The notes under the pieces: generated by a model
What the model saw: the letters and a program-made list of their open reading frames with translations, nothing else
Told to the model about the DNA's origin: nothing
Database searches by the model: none
NCBI GenBank assembly: GCA_963665215.2
Contig: CAXXWW010000002.1
Span: 1 to 64,000, forward strand
Direction: 5' to 3'
Source of the DNA: G963665215 sp963665215
Lineage (GTDB): Bacteria; Chloroflexota; Dehalococcoidia; Lucifugimonadales; CAUZJF01
DNA length: 64,000 bases
Part shown: positions 15,455-25,137 of the stretch, piece after piece
Position numbering within the stretch: position 1 is the stretch's first letter
Layout: each line of letters opens with the position of its first letter
Made by a program: the position numbers and the translations under genes

Positions 15455-17760
15455 ATGGAGAAAGTAAGCCTTGAGAAAGTCGGCGGCGCAGGAGCCGAAG
15501 CAAAGACCAAACCCAGGTATCTAAGGAGGCCCACATTGAAGCTGAATCTGTCCACAGAACGTCTGGCCCGCGCCAGCTCTCGACATCCTTGGACCACCGT
15601 CGCAGTCTGGATTGTCGTCCTCGTTGCGGCCGTAGGAATAATCGGCACCTTGCTGGAAGACGCGCTGACCACTGAGTTCGCGTTTACCAACGACCCCGAG
15701 TTCCAGCGAGCCGACACGCTGCTGGAGGAACGCCTGCGAGGGCCGAGAAAGGCAACCGAGGTAGTTGCGGTCCAGTCGGCGACCCTGACGGTCGACGACC
15801 AGGCCTTCCGGGACCGTGTAGAGGAGCTGTACGGCGAAATCATCGCCCAGGGCGATGACGTCATCGAGGGGGCACCCATCACTACCAGTCTGGGGACGAA
15901 TCGCTGGTATCCGCCGACAGGCAGACGACCATCCTTCCCTTCGTCATGGCGGGGACCGTCGTTGAGGCCTTGGTAAACATTGAGAAGGTCCTGGATATAG
16001 CCCATGAGGCCAATGGGAGGGACGGGTTCCGTGTACTGGTCGCGGGCAATTCCAGCGCTGACTTTGAGTTCACCGAGCTCTACTTCAAAGACATTGCAAA
16101 AGGTGAGGGGATTGGCATCCCTGTGGCGCTCATCATCCTGGTGCTATTGTTCGGGGCCTTGCTTGCGGCATTTATACCCGTTGGACTGGCCATAGTGGCG
16201 ATCATCGTGGCCTTCGGCGCAACGGCGCTGGTCGGGCAAGCCGTAGATATCAATGCTCTCGCCGTCTTCGTAATTGCCATGATAGGTCTGGCCGTTGGCA
16301 TCGACTACTCCCTCATCATCGTATCCCGCTTTCGGGAGGAGCTTAGACGGGGACTGGACACGCATGATGCGATAGCGCGTATGGGCGCGACGGCTAGCCG
16401 CACGGTGTTCTTTAGCGGGGTTACCGTCGTCGTGGCGATGGCCGGCATGCTCATCGTTCCAATAAACTTCTTCCCGGCCATGGGCATTGGGGCCATCTTG
16501 GTGGTCATCTCTGCCGTGATGGCCGCGTTGACCCTGTTGCCGGCGGTCCTCGGTCTGTTGGGCAAGAGGGTCAATGCCCTGCGAGTGCCCTTCATAGGGC
16601 GCCGCCTCGATCGGCAAGTCGATGGAAATAGCGGAGGCTTCTGGAATTGGATGACTCGCAATGTCATGAGGCATCCGGTAATCAGCCTGGTGGTGGTTGC
16701 CGGGCTGATGATAGCTGCCGCTGTATCCGCCGTCGATATGAACAGCTACGGGTACAACGGCGTCGATACCTATCACGAGGGCACCCAGATCAGGGAAGCG
16801 TTTGAGGTGCTGGAAGAGAAGTTTTCCGTCGGGGTGGCTGTCCCGACAGAGATCGTCATCGACGGCGACGTGAACTCCGAGCCTGTCCAGGCAGGAATCC
16901 AGCGCCTGCGGGACGCCATTGCGACGGACCCCGACTTCTTTGGCCAGCCGAGCTTGGTGGCTAATGACACAGGAGACCTCGCCCTTATGACCACCGCGGT
17001 AGCCGGCGAACCAGCCAGTGACCAGGCACTTGGAGCCGTGAGGAGGCTTCGCGACAAGTACATTCCCGAGGCCTTCGCCGGGGTCCAGGCCGATGTCCTG
17101 GTGACTGGGACCCAGGCCGTCGTCATAGAGGCGTTCGATGCGATAGGCCGCTTCACCCCAATTGTTATCGCCTTGGTCCTGGGACTGAGCTTCATCCTGC
17201 TAACCGTGGTCTTCCGCTCCATCGTGGTCCCCGCCAAGGCCATCATCATGAACCTGCTCTCCGTAGGAGCGGCCTACGGGCTGTTGGTCCTTGTGTTCCA
17301 GAAGGGAGTAGGCGCCGATCTGTTGGGCTTCCAGCAGACCGATGTCATCGACGTTCATATACCGCTGTTCCTGTTCTCCGTGCTTTTCGGCCTGTCCATG
17401 GACTACCACGTGTTCCTGCTGACCCGGGTCCGAGAGCGATATGACCAGACAAAGGACAATGCCGAGGCGGTCGCCTACGGGCTTCGGGCAACGGCCGGCC
17501 TCATCACCGGCGCAGCGGTCATCATGGTTGCGGTCTTCAGCGGCTTCGCCTCCGGTGAATTGGTGGGAAACCAGCAGATGGGATTCGGACTGGCGGTCGC
17601 GATTTTCCTGGATGCGACGATCGTGCGCTCGATACTGGTGCCGGCTAGTATGCGGCTGCTGGGAAACTGGAACTGGTACCTGCCCAACTTCCTCGGCTGG
17701 TTACCGGACCTGCGGGTGGAGGTGGCTGAGCCTGCAGAAGCGACCGCGTCCGCAGATTAG
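15455..17760 (+). pseudogene. MMPL/RND-family exporter with a frameshift
   Basis: The gene encodes an RND-superfamily MMPL transporter with two repeats of five to six membrane helices and large extracytoplasmic loops. From ATG 15455 (ribosome site AAGGAGG) the frame runs to about 15870. The homologous continuation (HYQSGDESLVSADRQTTILP) is one frame back. Loss of one G in the run 15868-15872 explains the shift. The second part (about 630 codons) contains GLAVGIDYSLIIVSRFREE in the first half and LFGLSMDYHVFLLTRVRER in the second, both family hallmarks with the Asp needed for proton coupling. Without repair the N-terminal 180 residues are separated from the rest. The error may be biological or from sequencing a homopolymer. 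Confidence 0.85.
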
Positions 17761-18001
17761 CATCTTAGGTCATGCTGTCGGGTTAGAATGTAGGGGTGGG
17801 TTTGAACCCAACCCAAGGGTGAAACATGGCTTAGCGGAGAGACAAGGCCAAAGGGGCCAGAATAGCTGCGATTCGCCAGGATGGAGCCGTACCGCTGGCT
17901 GTGGGAATCAGGCAAAAAAGGAGGAAAAGGTACAATGAGACTTTCGGAGCAATAGCTGAGATCTTTCGAGGCTTTCGGCTTCTTGAGTTTTCCCAGACTG
18001 T

Positions 18002-18020
18002 TTGCCGATGAGATCGGCAA
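18002..18020. promoter_or_regulatory. 8-3-8 palindrome, possible operator
   Basis: TTGCCGAT-GAG-ATCGGCAA is a perfect inverted repeat 33 bases upstream of the dehydrogenase start. Its position and size fit a dimeric repressor site or a small hairpin. The rest of the gap 17761-18052 holds no convincing gene; a purine-rich GGTGGGTTTGAACCCAACCC palindrome lies near 17796. Confidence 0.4.
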
Positions 18021-18052
18021 GATTACCGATGCCTCTGAGGAGGTCTGGACCC

Positions 18053-19150
18053 ATGACGACAACCCGCCCCAAGGTGCTGTTGGTTTGTAATCAGCGGGTC
18101 CGCGACACCTACATAGAGCCGTCGGACTTGGACCGGATCAGTGATTTTGCGGACCTGGAGTGGTTTGTGTGCGAAGGGGGGAAGCGGTTTGGGCCCAACG
18201 AAGACCCGGCCGCGTTGGCGCAGCTTCTTGAACGCGTAGGCGACGCAACCGGCATCGTCGTCTGCCACGGAGCGCCGCTGATCGGTCCCGAAGTGATGGA
18301 CCGTGCGCCCAAGCTCCAGATAATCGGCGAGCTGGAAGGCGATCGGTTCGCAGCCCGGATCGATGTGGAAAGCGCCTGGGAGCGGGGCATCCGCACGGTG
18401 GACACGACCAACGCCTCGTCCTATCCGGTTGCTGAGTGGGCGCTGGCGTTGATACTCATTTCATTGCGCAATGCAGGCGCGCACTTTCGCCGGATCATTG
18501 CGGGCGAACTCGACGACCGGCCGCGCGACGATCCAGGTTTTCTTCGAGGCGAGCTCACGGGCAAACGTGTTGGGCTGATAGGATGTGGCCATATCGGCCG
18601 GCGGTTGATCAAGTTCCTGCGACCCTTCGAGGTGGACATCCGCGTGTACGACCCTTATCTGCCCCGAGAGATTGCCGACGCTCTCGGCTTTCTACAGACC
18701 TCCCTCGACTACATCCTCTCACAGTCCGACGCGATCGTTTGCCTGTCGCCAATAACGCCGCGGACGCATGGTATGATCGGCCAGCGTGAGCTGGAGCTCA
18801 TTCCCTCCGGAGCGGTGCTGGTAAACGTCTCGCGGGGCGCGATCATTGACTCCGAGGCCCTGATTGCGCGCCTGAAGCGAGGAGACATCGTCGCCGGCCT
18901 GGACGTTTTCGACCCGGAGCCGATCCCACCCGATAGCGAGATCATCGGGCTCCGCAACGTCTTTCTGAGCCCTCACATTGCGGGTGGGACCGCTACCGCT
19001 CAAACGCGCTTCCTGACACTGATGGTCGACGAACTGGAGCGATTCTTCCACGGCCACGAGACCCTCTTCGACCTGACGCCCCGGTCGCTGGCCAATCGGC
19101 AGGGTAGCGACCCTTTATCCCGAATCCACCGAAGGAGGGCGTCGGGTTAG
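18053..19150 (+). CDS. D-2-hydroxyacid dehydrogenase (3' end altered by IS1380)
   Basis: The product is an NAD-dependent D-isomer 2-hydroxyacid dehydrogenase, reducing 2-oxoacids or oxidising D-2-hydroxyacids; the exact substrate is unclear. The NAD-binding GLIGCGHIGRR (about residue 164) and the catalytic Arg (VNVSRGAIID), Glu (FDPEPIP) and His (SPHIAGGTA) are all present. ATG 18053 follows a GAGGAGGT site. The native protein ended at RQGSDPL (355 residues): in the empty site TTA is followed by TAG. Insertion of IS1380 copy A inside that stop codon adds ten element-encoded residues (SRIHRRRASG) to 19150. All catalytic residues lie upstream, so activity is probably kept. Confidence 0.88.
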   Translation: MTTTRPKVLLVCNQRVRDTYIEPSDLDRISDFADLEWFVCEGGKRFGPNEDPAALAQLLERVGDATGIVVCHGAPLIGPEVMDRAPKLQIIGELEGDRFAARIDVESAWERGIRTVDTTNASSYPVAEWALALILISLRNAGAHFRRIIAGELDDRPRDDPGFLRGELTGKRVGLIGCGHIGRRLIKFLRPFEVDIRVYDPYLPREIADALGFLQTSLDYILSQSDAIVCLSPITPRTHGMIGQRELELIPSGAVLVNVSRGAIIDSEALIARLKRGDIVAGLDVFDPEPIPPDSEIIGLRNVFLSPHIAGGTATAQTRFLTLMVDELERFFHGHETLFDLTPRSLANRQGSDPLSRIHRRRASG

Positions 19151-20837
19151 CGTCCTGAGGCGGCAAGAAGGTGCTCCTGTGCTTCTGGGATAATGGTTTT
19201 GTAGCAAAAAAACGGCCCCGGAAAAGGAGCACCCAGTAGATGCTGCCACGCAACCACCCCGACCGGATCCAAATCACCTTCGACGACCGCCGCTTGGTGG
19301 CCAATGCCGGGCTGCTCCTTCCGGCCACCCTGGCGCGGCACCTCGGCCTGCCCGAACTCGTCCGGCAGCGCCTCGACCTGGGCGATGCCCCGGGGCGGGC
19401 GAACACGAGCGACAAGATGATGACGCTGGTGGCGTCTGCGCTGGCTGGGGGCGACTGCATTGACGACGCCGATGTGTTGCGCACCGGGGGGACGGCCTGC
19501 ACCCTGGGCGGCACGGTGAAGGCGCCATCCACCCTGGGCACCTTCCTGCGCAGCTTCCGGTGGGGCCACGTCCGTCAACTCGACCGGGTGAGCCGCGAGT
19601 TGCTGGCCCGGGCTTGGCAGGCCGGGGCGGGACCCGGCGACGGGCCCCTGACCATTGACCTGGACTCCACCATCTGCGAGACCTACGGACTGGCCAAGGA
19701 GGGAGCGCGCCACCACGGCTATACCGGCAAGCGGGGCTACCACCCGCTGCTGGCCATCGCCGCCGGCACCGGAGACGTGCTGATGTCCCGGCTGCGCGAG
19801 GGCCGGGCCAACACCGCCCGCGGCGCCGCCCACTTCCTGCGGGAGACGGTGGGACGGGTGCGCTACGCCGGGGCCAACGGACGACTCACGCTACGGGCCG
19901 ACAGCGGGTTCTACACTCATGGCGTGGTATCCGTCTGCCGCAAGATGGATGTCCGCTTCTCCATCACCATCCGCCAGCACAAAAGCCTGCACAATCTCAT
20001 CGAGGCGATACCCGAAGATGCCTGGACGCCGATTCCTTACTGGATGGACGGCGCCGCCGATGTGGCCGAGACCACCTGCACCCCCTTCCAGGCCGAGGCG
20101 GACGCCGCGCCGGTACGGCTCATCGTCCGGCGGGTGAAGCCGACGCCCGGTTCCCAACTGGCCCTCTTCGCCAAATACAGCTATCATGGCTTCATCACCG
20201 ACCGGGACGGGGAGTTGCTCGAACTGGAGGCTGACCATCGCCGCCACGCCGAGATCGAGAATGCCATACGCGACCTCAAGTACGGCGTCGGGCTGAACCA
20301 TCTCCCCTCGGGCCGCTTCGCCGCCAACGGCGCCTGGCTGGCCGTCCAGACGATGGCCCACAACCTGGCCCGCTGGACGGCGCGGATCGGTCTGGGAGAG
20401 CGGATAGCCACCACCAAGACCCTCCGGCGGCGGTTCTTCTCCCTGGCCGGACGGCTCACCCGCTCGGCACGCCGGTTGACCCTGCATCTTCCGGATCGCT
20501 GGCCTTGGGCTGAGAAGTTCAGCCGCGCCTTGGCCCGGCTGCGAGCCATTCCACTCCCGGCCTGACGGCACCGTCGGCGACCGACCCACCCACCGGACAA
20601 CCGAAGATCCCCGCAGACTCGTGCCAGCCCGGTCCGAGAGAGTTCCCTGCTGCGTATTCTCTCGCCATCCCGCGCATCGCAGCTCCCGCAGACGGCCATA
20701 GGGGCCCCTGTGCGGCGATGAAGACCGTCCGCCGACCTCCCTACCCCAAATGGAACCCAGGCTATTTCCCCTGTAGCTCCCTCACCCCCCTTCCGCTTTC
20801 CTCACGCCGTCCATCGGTGTCCTTCGGTGGATTCGGG
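19119..20837 (+). mobile_element. IS1380-family element, copy A
   Basis: This 1719-bp element is bounded by inverted repeats CCCGAATCCACCGAAGGA. It has a 4-base target duplication TTTA (TTTAT if five bases are counted; 19114-19118 and 20838-20842). It is almost identical to copies B (30363) and C (58488). It sits in the stop codon of the dehydrogenase gene, in the same orientation. Confidence 0.93.
19240..20565 (+). CDS. IS1380-family transposase
   Basis: The 441-residue DDE transposase (DDE_Tnp_1/IS1380 type) has the catalytic region at LTIDLDSTICETYG (first Asp), LTLRADSGFYTHG (second Asp) and the C-terminal YSYHGFITDRDGELLELEAD and HAEIENAIRDLKYG (Glu), followed by a basic Arg-rich C-terminus. 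Length is normal. The ATG is preceded by AAAAGGAGC. Relative to the other copies, the reading differs only at one or two positions (for example GGTVKAPS here and GGTLKAPS in copy B). Large antisense open frames over the gene are GC-driven shadows. Confidence 0.95.
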   Translation: MLPRNHPDRIQITFDDRRLVANAGLLLPATLARHLGLPELVRQRLDLGDAPGRANTSDKMMTLVASALAGGDCIDDADVLRTGGTACTLGGTVKAPSTLGTFLRSFRWGHVRQLDRVSRELLARAWQAGAGPGDGPLTIDLDSTICETYGLAKEGARHHGYTGKRGYHPLLAIAAGTGDVLMSRLREGRANTARGAAHFLRETVGRVRYAGANGRLTLRADSGFYTHGVVSVCRKMDVRFSITIRQHKSLHNLIEAIPEDAWTPIPYWMDGAADVAETTCTPFQAEADAAPVRLIVRRVKPTPGSQLALFAKYSYHGFITDRDGELLELEADHRRHAEIENAIRDLKYGVGLNHLPSGRFAANGAWLAVQTMAHNLARWTARIGLGERIATTKTLRRRFFSLAGRLTRSARRLTLHLPDRWPWAEKFSRALARLRAIPLPA

Positions 20838-21021
20838 TTTATAGAGGTCATCTGGCGTCGTTGGCATCATCCGCTCTCGTCCCACCCTGGCGAGTCTCGG
20901 GAGCCCCCAAAGGACCTCCGTGCAGGGGACCCGGCGCAACTCGGTTAGAATCTGAACTGCACACCGAGTCCGGGGCACAAACTATCTCGGATGCCGGACG
21001 TATCACCATGGTGCAAGTGAG

Positions 21022-22311
21022 ATGTTGCTAGGCGCTCTACACAGCCTGATAGGTAAGATCTCGGCGGCAAGCGAACGACGGTGGCTGTCGGCCCTGGGCC
21101 TGGTCAGTCTAGTCCCACGGGTCGTATCTGCGCTGGTCCTCTCCACCGTGCCCATGGGAGATTTCTCCTGGTATGACGACCGGGCGGCCGAGCTGGCGGC
21201 GGGCCTCGGCTACCAGCACAACGGCGCGCCCACGAGCTTCTGGCCGCCGGGTTACCCCTTCGTGCTCTCCCTGGTGTACCGCTTGTTCGGCCATAGCTGG
21301 CTCGCCGGGATGCTGCTCAACGCACTGCTGGGAACCCTCATATGCGTGCTGACGTATCTGATCGCCAAGAGGGTTGTGGGGCTGACGCGGGCGAGGGTGG
21401 CCGGACTGCTCGTTGCCCTGTTCCCAAGCCAGATCCTGTTTACTAACCTGCTGGGGACGGAGATCCTCTTCACGGTGCTGCTGCTTCTGGTCATCTATTT
21501 GCTATTGCGGCGACCCGTCGCCCGTCAAGACTATCTGTACGTCGGCCTGATCGGCGCCACGGTGGGCCTGGCCGCCCTGGTCAAGACGCTCGTGCTGTTT
21601 CTCCCCGTAGTCCTGTTTATCTGGTGGCTGATCGCCGGAGTGCGCCTCAAGCCCGCGACATCACGGCTGACGGTGGCCTTTGTGTGCTGCTTCGCCGTAA
21701 TCACGCCCTGGACGGTCCGCAACCTTGTGCGGATGGAGGCCCCGGTCCTGCTGAGCACCAGCGGAGGGCCAAACCTGTGGATCGGCAACAATCCCGAGGC
21801 AACCGGATATTTCTACTTTCCGCCGGGCAACCCACTGGAAAATCCGGGCAACTTTGCGGGAGAGGCGGAGCGTGACGCCGAGGGGTACCGCCTTGCGCTG
21901 GAGTTCGCGAGTCAACACCCGCTCAGAGTCTTAGCCCTGATGCCCAAAAAGGTCTACCACCTGTTCGCCAGCGACGTCTACGCCGCGAACACTGCCACCC
22001 GGGACCTGCGACGGGCGGTGACTCCCCTCATACGGCGAGCGATGGCAACCCTGTCGCAGCACTACTATCTCACGGTGCTGGGCCTTGCCCTGGTCAGCAT
22101 ATCGGTCCTGCGTGGATGGTGGCAACACCCTGGAGTACTCATCGTCCTGGTCATCGGATACTGGGCGCTGGTCCACGCCGTCTTCTTCGGCTCGGACAGA
22201 TTTCACTTCCCTCTGGCGCCTCTGATGTGCATCCTGGCCACTCATGCCCTGGCCACTTTCTGGGCCGGGGCCAGACCCGAGCGACCTCTACCGCCAACTC
22301 AGAAGCACTAG
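21022..22311 (+). CDS. ArnT/PMT-like membrane glycosyltransferase
   Basis: The 429-residue multi-helix membrane protein (about ten hydrophobic segments) has the GT-C layout: an acidic first loop (MGDFSWYDDRAAELAAGLGY), then SFWPPGYPFVLSLVY, a run of helices (LVKTLVLFLPVVLFIWWLIA), PWTVRNLVRM and a periplasmic GPNLWIGNNPEATGYFYFPP. GT-C enzymes of the GT39/GT83 group move a sugar from a polyprenyl-phosphate donor to a lipid or protein on the outer face of the membrane; acceptor and sugar cannot be told here. Its stop codon overlaps by four bases the stop of the convergent oxidoreductase gene. A related but broken gene lies at 29674-33107. Confidence 0.78.
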   Translation: MLLGALHSLIGKISAASERRWLSALGLVSLVPRVVSALVLSTVPMGDFSWYDDRAAELAAGLGYQHNGAPTSFWPPGYPFVLSLVYRLFGHSWLAGMLLNALLGTLICVLTYLIAKRVVGLTRARVAGLLVALFPSQILFTNLLGTEILFTVLLLLVIYLLLRRPVARQDYLYVGLIGATVGLAALVKTLVLFLPVVLFIWWLIAGVRLKPATSRLTVAFVCCFAVITPWTVRNLVRMEAPVLLSTSGGPNLWIGNNPEATGYFYFPPGNPLENPGNFAGEAERDAEGYRLALEFASQHPLRVLALMPKKVYHLFASDVYAANTATRDLRRAVTPLIRRAMATLSQHYYLTVLGLALVSISVLRGWWQHPGVLIVLVIGYWALVHAVFFGSDRFHFPLAPLMCILATHALATFWAGARPERPLPPTQKH

Positions 22312-23411
22312 GGTGACGCCGGCGTCGGCCTGGGCTTCGGGACCCAGGCAGCGGCGGCCTCCTCGGCCGTCTGCACCTCTCCGGAGACGTCACCACCCTG
22401 CCACCTGTAGTCGCGGGGATACAGGGTAAGAGACCTGTCCTCGAGGGGCAGCCTGACCGGCACATTCCCAGACACCGCCGACACCTTGGCGGCAATGGCA
22501 ACCTCCAGCGCCTGCCTGAGGTCATGGCCGGAGATTCGCAGCTCACTGCCGGTGCGGACTGAGTCCAGGAACGAGCGGAGCGCCCCGGTCGTATACCAGA
22601 AGCGGTCCCACTGATAGGGCTTATATTCGGCTTCAATACGGACACGAGCACCGCTATCGTCGAAGCCCTGGTAAATCTCGGGCGGCGCCCAGTCCCACCG
22701 GACCAGTGCATCCTCACTCCAAATGTCCACCCCAATATACGGCGTATCCTCCCCAAATACGGGCACCTCCATTCCGTTGGTCATCTTGAACCGGCCGTTG
22801 ACGATGAGCCCGGTGTCGGTGTCACTCTCCAGGAACTCCTGGGGCTTGCCCCAGGCGATGACCTCCGAGACCTCGGCGCCCGTAAAGAGCCTGAGGACAG
22901 ATATGTGCTGGCATCCCCCACCAGAGATCTCACCATCCCCCCAACGATGCACACTGGCGCCGGTCATCTCTCCGAACTTGCCGGCCCGAATCCAAGAGGC
23001 GGCCTCCTGCACCTCGTCCATCGCGCGCTGCAGGCTGCCTCCGGAGAACACGATGCCCCGCGAAGAGCATGCCTCAACCATCTCATCGGCGTCCGATAAA
23101 GTAGCCGCGAATGGCTTCTCAGTGGAGACGCCCTTCACGCCGGCCTGGGCCGCCGCGATCACCGCGTTCTTGGCGTGCCTAACCGGCAGCACGACCGAGG
23201 CGACGTCCGGCACGATATCGCCGAAAAGGGCGTCGGCATCTGGATAGAGCGCCTTTACTCCGAAGCGATCGCCAACGATTGCGCGCCGCTCAGGGTTGTA
23301 CTCCGCGATCGCTACTATCTCGGTATCGGGGTAGGCGGTGTACGCCTCTGCGTATATCTGTCCAAGACGCCCACACCCGATTATCGCGACTCGAGTACTT
23401 TCGTCTGCCAT
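22308..23411 (-). CDS. Gfo/Idh/MocA-family oxidoreductase
   Basis: This 367-residue NAD(P)-dependent oxidoreductase has an N-terminal Rossmann motif VAIIGCGRLGQIYAEAY, the cofactor and catalytic segment GVKGVSTEKPFAAT (the EKP motif at about residue 98) and a C-terminal beta-sheet domain with HRWGDGEISGGGCQHI in place of the usual GGG-x-x-x-D-x-G-x-H motif. Family members oxidise or reduce sugars and cyclitols. The Asp before the His is replaced (GGGCQHIS), so substrate use may differ. A strong AAGGAG site precedes the ATG. It converges with the glycosyltransferase gene, overlapping at CTAG. The gene is followed upstream by REP repeats and IS481 copy 1. Confidence 0.8.
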   Translation of the reverse strand: MADESTRVAIIGCGRLGQIYAEAYTAYPDTEIVAIAEYNPERRAIVGDRFGVKALYPDADALFGDIVPDVASVVLPVRHAKNAVIAAAQAGVKGVSTEKPFAATLSDADEMVEACSSRGIVFSGGSLQRAMDEVQEAASWIRAGKFGEMTGASVHRWGDGEISGGGCQHISVLRLFTGAEVSEVIAWGKPQEFLESDTDTGLIVNGRFKMTNGMEVPVFGEDTPYIGVDIWSEDALVRWDWAPPEIYQGFDDSGARVRIEAEYKPYQWDRFWYTTGALRSFLDSVRTGSELRISGHDLRQALEVAIAAKVSAVSGNVPVRLPLEDRSLTLYPRDYRWQGGDVSGEVQTAEEAAAAWVPKPRPTPASP

Positions 23412-23479
23412 TACCTAATCTCCTTCATGTAATTTGTAGCCGAAACGCCCACGCGAGTCTGTCCAGCGAGCTGAGGAAA

Positions 23480-23570
23480 GCACCCCTTGTACCTCACCCC
23501 CTTGCCCCCTCTCCGCGTGCGGAGGTAAGCACCCCCTCTACCTCACCCCCTGGCCCCCTCTCCGCGTGCG
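23480..23570. repeat. Two tandem REP-like units beside IS481 copy 1
   Basis: Two direct units of about 42 bases (GCACCCC..TACCTCACCCCC then CCCCCTCTCCGCGTGCG), with a period of 49 bases, lie at 23480-23521 and 23529-23570. The second is interrupted by IS481 right after GCGTGCG. The complete form of the palindrome is seen at 34724-34752 and 34858-34890. Confidence 0.7.
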
Positions 23571-24856
23571 TGTATAGACCGGGGACATAGCTTACACATG
23601 TTCGGGGACATGGTGGACACCATAATAGGCATGACTTCATTACAAGGAGGTGGTCATGCCATGGAAGGAGATGTCCGTTATGTCTCAGAGGAGAGAGTTC
23701 GTGGAGCTGGCGCAGGCTGAAGGCACCAACAAAAGGGGCCTTTGCCGTCGCTTCGGGATCAGCCCTACGACTGGATACAAGTGGCTTGGGCGTTTCCGTG
23801 AAGGGAGCGAGGCAGGCCTGGTCGAGCTGCCGCGGCGGCCTCACTACTCGCCTGCACGTACCCCATCGCAGGTTGAGCAGGCGGTGCTGTCTGCCCGTGC
23901 GGCCCATCCGGCCTGGGGAGCTCGTAAGCTGCGACGGTGGCTTTTGGACCGCAGGGATGTGTTTGAGGCGGACATGCCGGCCCCCAGTACTATCACGGCG
24001 ATCTTGCGTCGTCATGGCCGCATTGACCCCGCCGAGGGGCCCAAGCACCGTTCCTGGCAGCGATTTGAACACCAGGCACCCAACGACCTGTGGCAGATGG
24101 ACTTCAAAGGCCACTTCCCCCTTACCCGAGGACGCTGCCACCCTCTGACTGTTCTGGACGATCACTCTCGGTTTGCCTTGGGGCTGCAGGCCTGCGGTAA
24201 CGAGCAGGGAGAGATGGTGCAACAGCGCCTGACGGCTATCTTCCGGCGCTACGGCCTGCCCAACACAATGTTGATGGACAATGGCTCCCCGTGGGGCCAT
24301 GACCAAGACCACCCCTACACACCTTTTACAGTCTGGCTGCTGAGGTTGGGCATCGGAGTCAGTCATGGACGCCCTTATCACCCTCAGACACAGGGAAAAG
24401 ATGAGCGCTTCCACCGAACCATGACCGTTGAAGTGCTGCAGGGGAGCAGCTTCACTGATCTGGCGCACTGCCAGAGAGCCTTCGACCTGTGGCGGGACAT
24501 CTACAACTTGGAGCGGCCCCATGACGCCCTTGACCTTGCTACTCCGGCCACCAAGTACCAAGTGAGCCAAAGACTGTTTCCCGAGGTCCTTCCACCCTTG
24601 GAGTACGAACCAACCGACCTGGTACGCCGTGTTCACGACAAAGGTAGGCTCCAGTTGTTTGGCCGTATCTTCAAGGTACCTAAGGCCTTCAAGGGCATGC
24701 CAGTGGCTATTCGGCCGACAACTGACGATGGAGTCTGGAACGTCTTCTTCGCCACTCATCAAATCGCCCAGCTTGACCTCAGGCACGATGCCTAACATAC
24801 TCAAATGTGTCCACCATGTCTCCGAACACCCGTCCACCATGTGTCCGGTCCATACA
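23571..24856 (+). mobile_element. IS481-family element, copy 1
   Basis: This 1286-bp element starts TGTATAGACCGGGGACATAG and ends with the inverted form (TGTATGGACCGGACACATGG read inward), with long imperfect repeats of about 50 bases that include the shared block ACATGGTGGACAC. The left flank is the palindrome arm CTCTCCGCGTGCG. The right flank is GTCGGAGAGGGGG, so the duplication seen at copy 2 is not exact here. Confidence 0.9.
23656..24795 (+). CDS. IS481-family transposase
   Basis: The 379-residue integrase-type (rve) transposase has an N-terminal helix-turn-helix (NKRGLCRRFGISPTTGYKWL), a second DNA-binding region with HPAWGARKLRRWL, and a DDE core (NDLWQMDFKGHF with Asp, TMLMDNGSPWG with Asp, YHPQTQGKDERFHRTM with Glu). 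AAGGAGG followed by five bases fixes the start at ATG 23656 instead of the upstream GTG at 23650. The gene is intact and identical in protein to copies 2 and 3. The antisense frame of over 450 codons is a shadow. Confidence 0.95.
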   Translation: MPWKEMSVMSQRREFVELAQAEGTNKRGLCRRFGISPTTGYKWLGRFREGSEAGLVELPRRPHYSPARTPSQVEQAVLSARAAHPAWGARKLRRWLLDRRDVFEADMPAPSTITAILRRHGRIDPAEGPKHRSWQRFEHQAPNDLWQMDFKGHFPLTRGRCHPLTVLDDHSRFALGLQACGNEQGEMVQQRLTAIFRRYGLPNTMLMDNGSPWGHDQDHPYTPFTVWLLRLGIGVSHGRPYHPQTQGKDERFHRTMTVEVLQGSSFTDLAHCQRAFDLWRDIYNLERPHDALDLATPATKYQVSQRLFPEVLPPLEYEPTDLVRRVHDKGRLQLFGRIFKVPKAFKGMPVAIRPTTDDGVWNVFFATHQIAQLDLRHDA

Positions 24857-25137
24857 GTCGGAGAGGGGGTAAGAAGGCACAAACCGGATGCATTTCCGTC
24901 CTCTTCCGTCGAGGGAGAGGAGGTAAGCGCCGCCCCACCCGACCCTCAGGGACGAGACGCTCCCCGATTCACCCCCGTCCTCTCCCGTCGGGCGAGGGAG
25001 GTAAGCTGGGGCATTCCAAAACCAGCACCTCAGGTTATATGCCGTAGTCGCCCGCTGTCGGGGTGCCCAGGAGGTGCGGCGCGTGGCGGGCGCCGGTCCT
25101 GGCCCGGACCTGCCCGAGCCGGAACGCCGCAGCCCCG
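24857..25137. repeat. Intergenic REP-like fragments
   Basis: No gene seen. Degenerate palindrome arms recur: GGAGAGGGGGTAAG, CGAGGGAGAGGAGGTAAG and GGGCGAGGGAGGTAAGC, each joining a G-rich arm to GGTAAG. A GC-rich segment (25060-25137) precedes the end of the next gene. Confidence 0.5.

Noticed and set aside
15950..15976. MMPL break as a recoded stop
   Set aside because: The stop is TAA after an out-of-frame stretch; the conserved continuation is in a different frame.
19147..20699. Long minus-strand frames (228, 232 and 171 codons) over IS1380, repeated at copies B and C
   Set aside because: All mirror the transposase on the other strand and show no protein-like features of their own.
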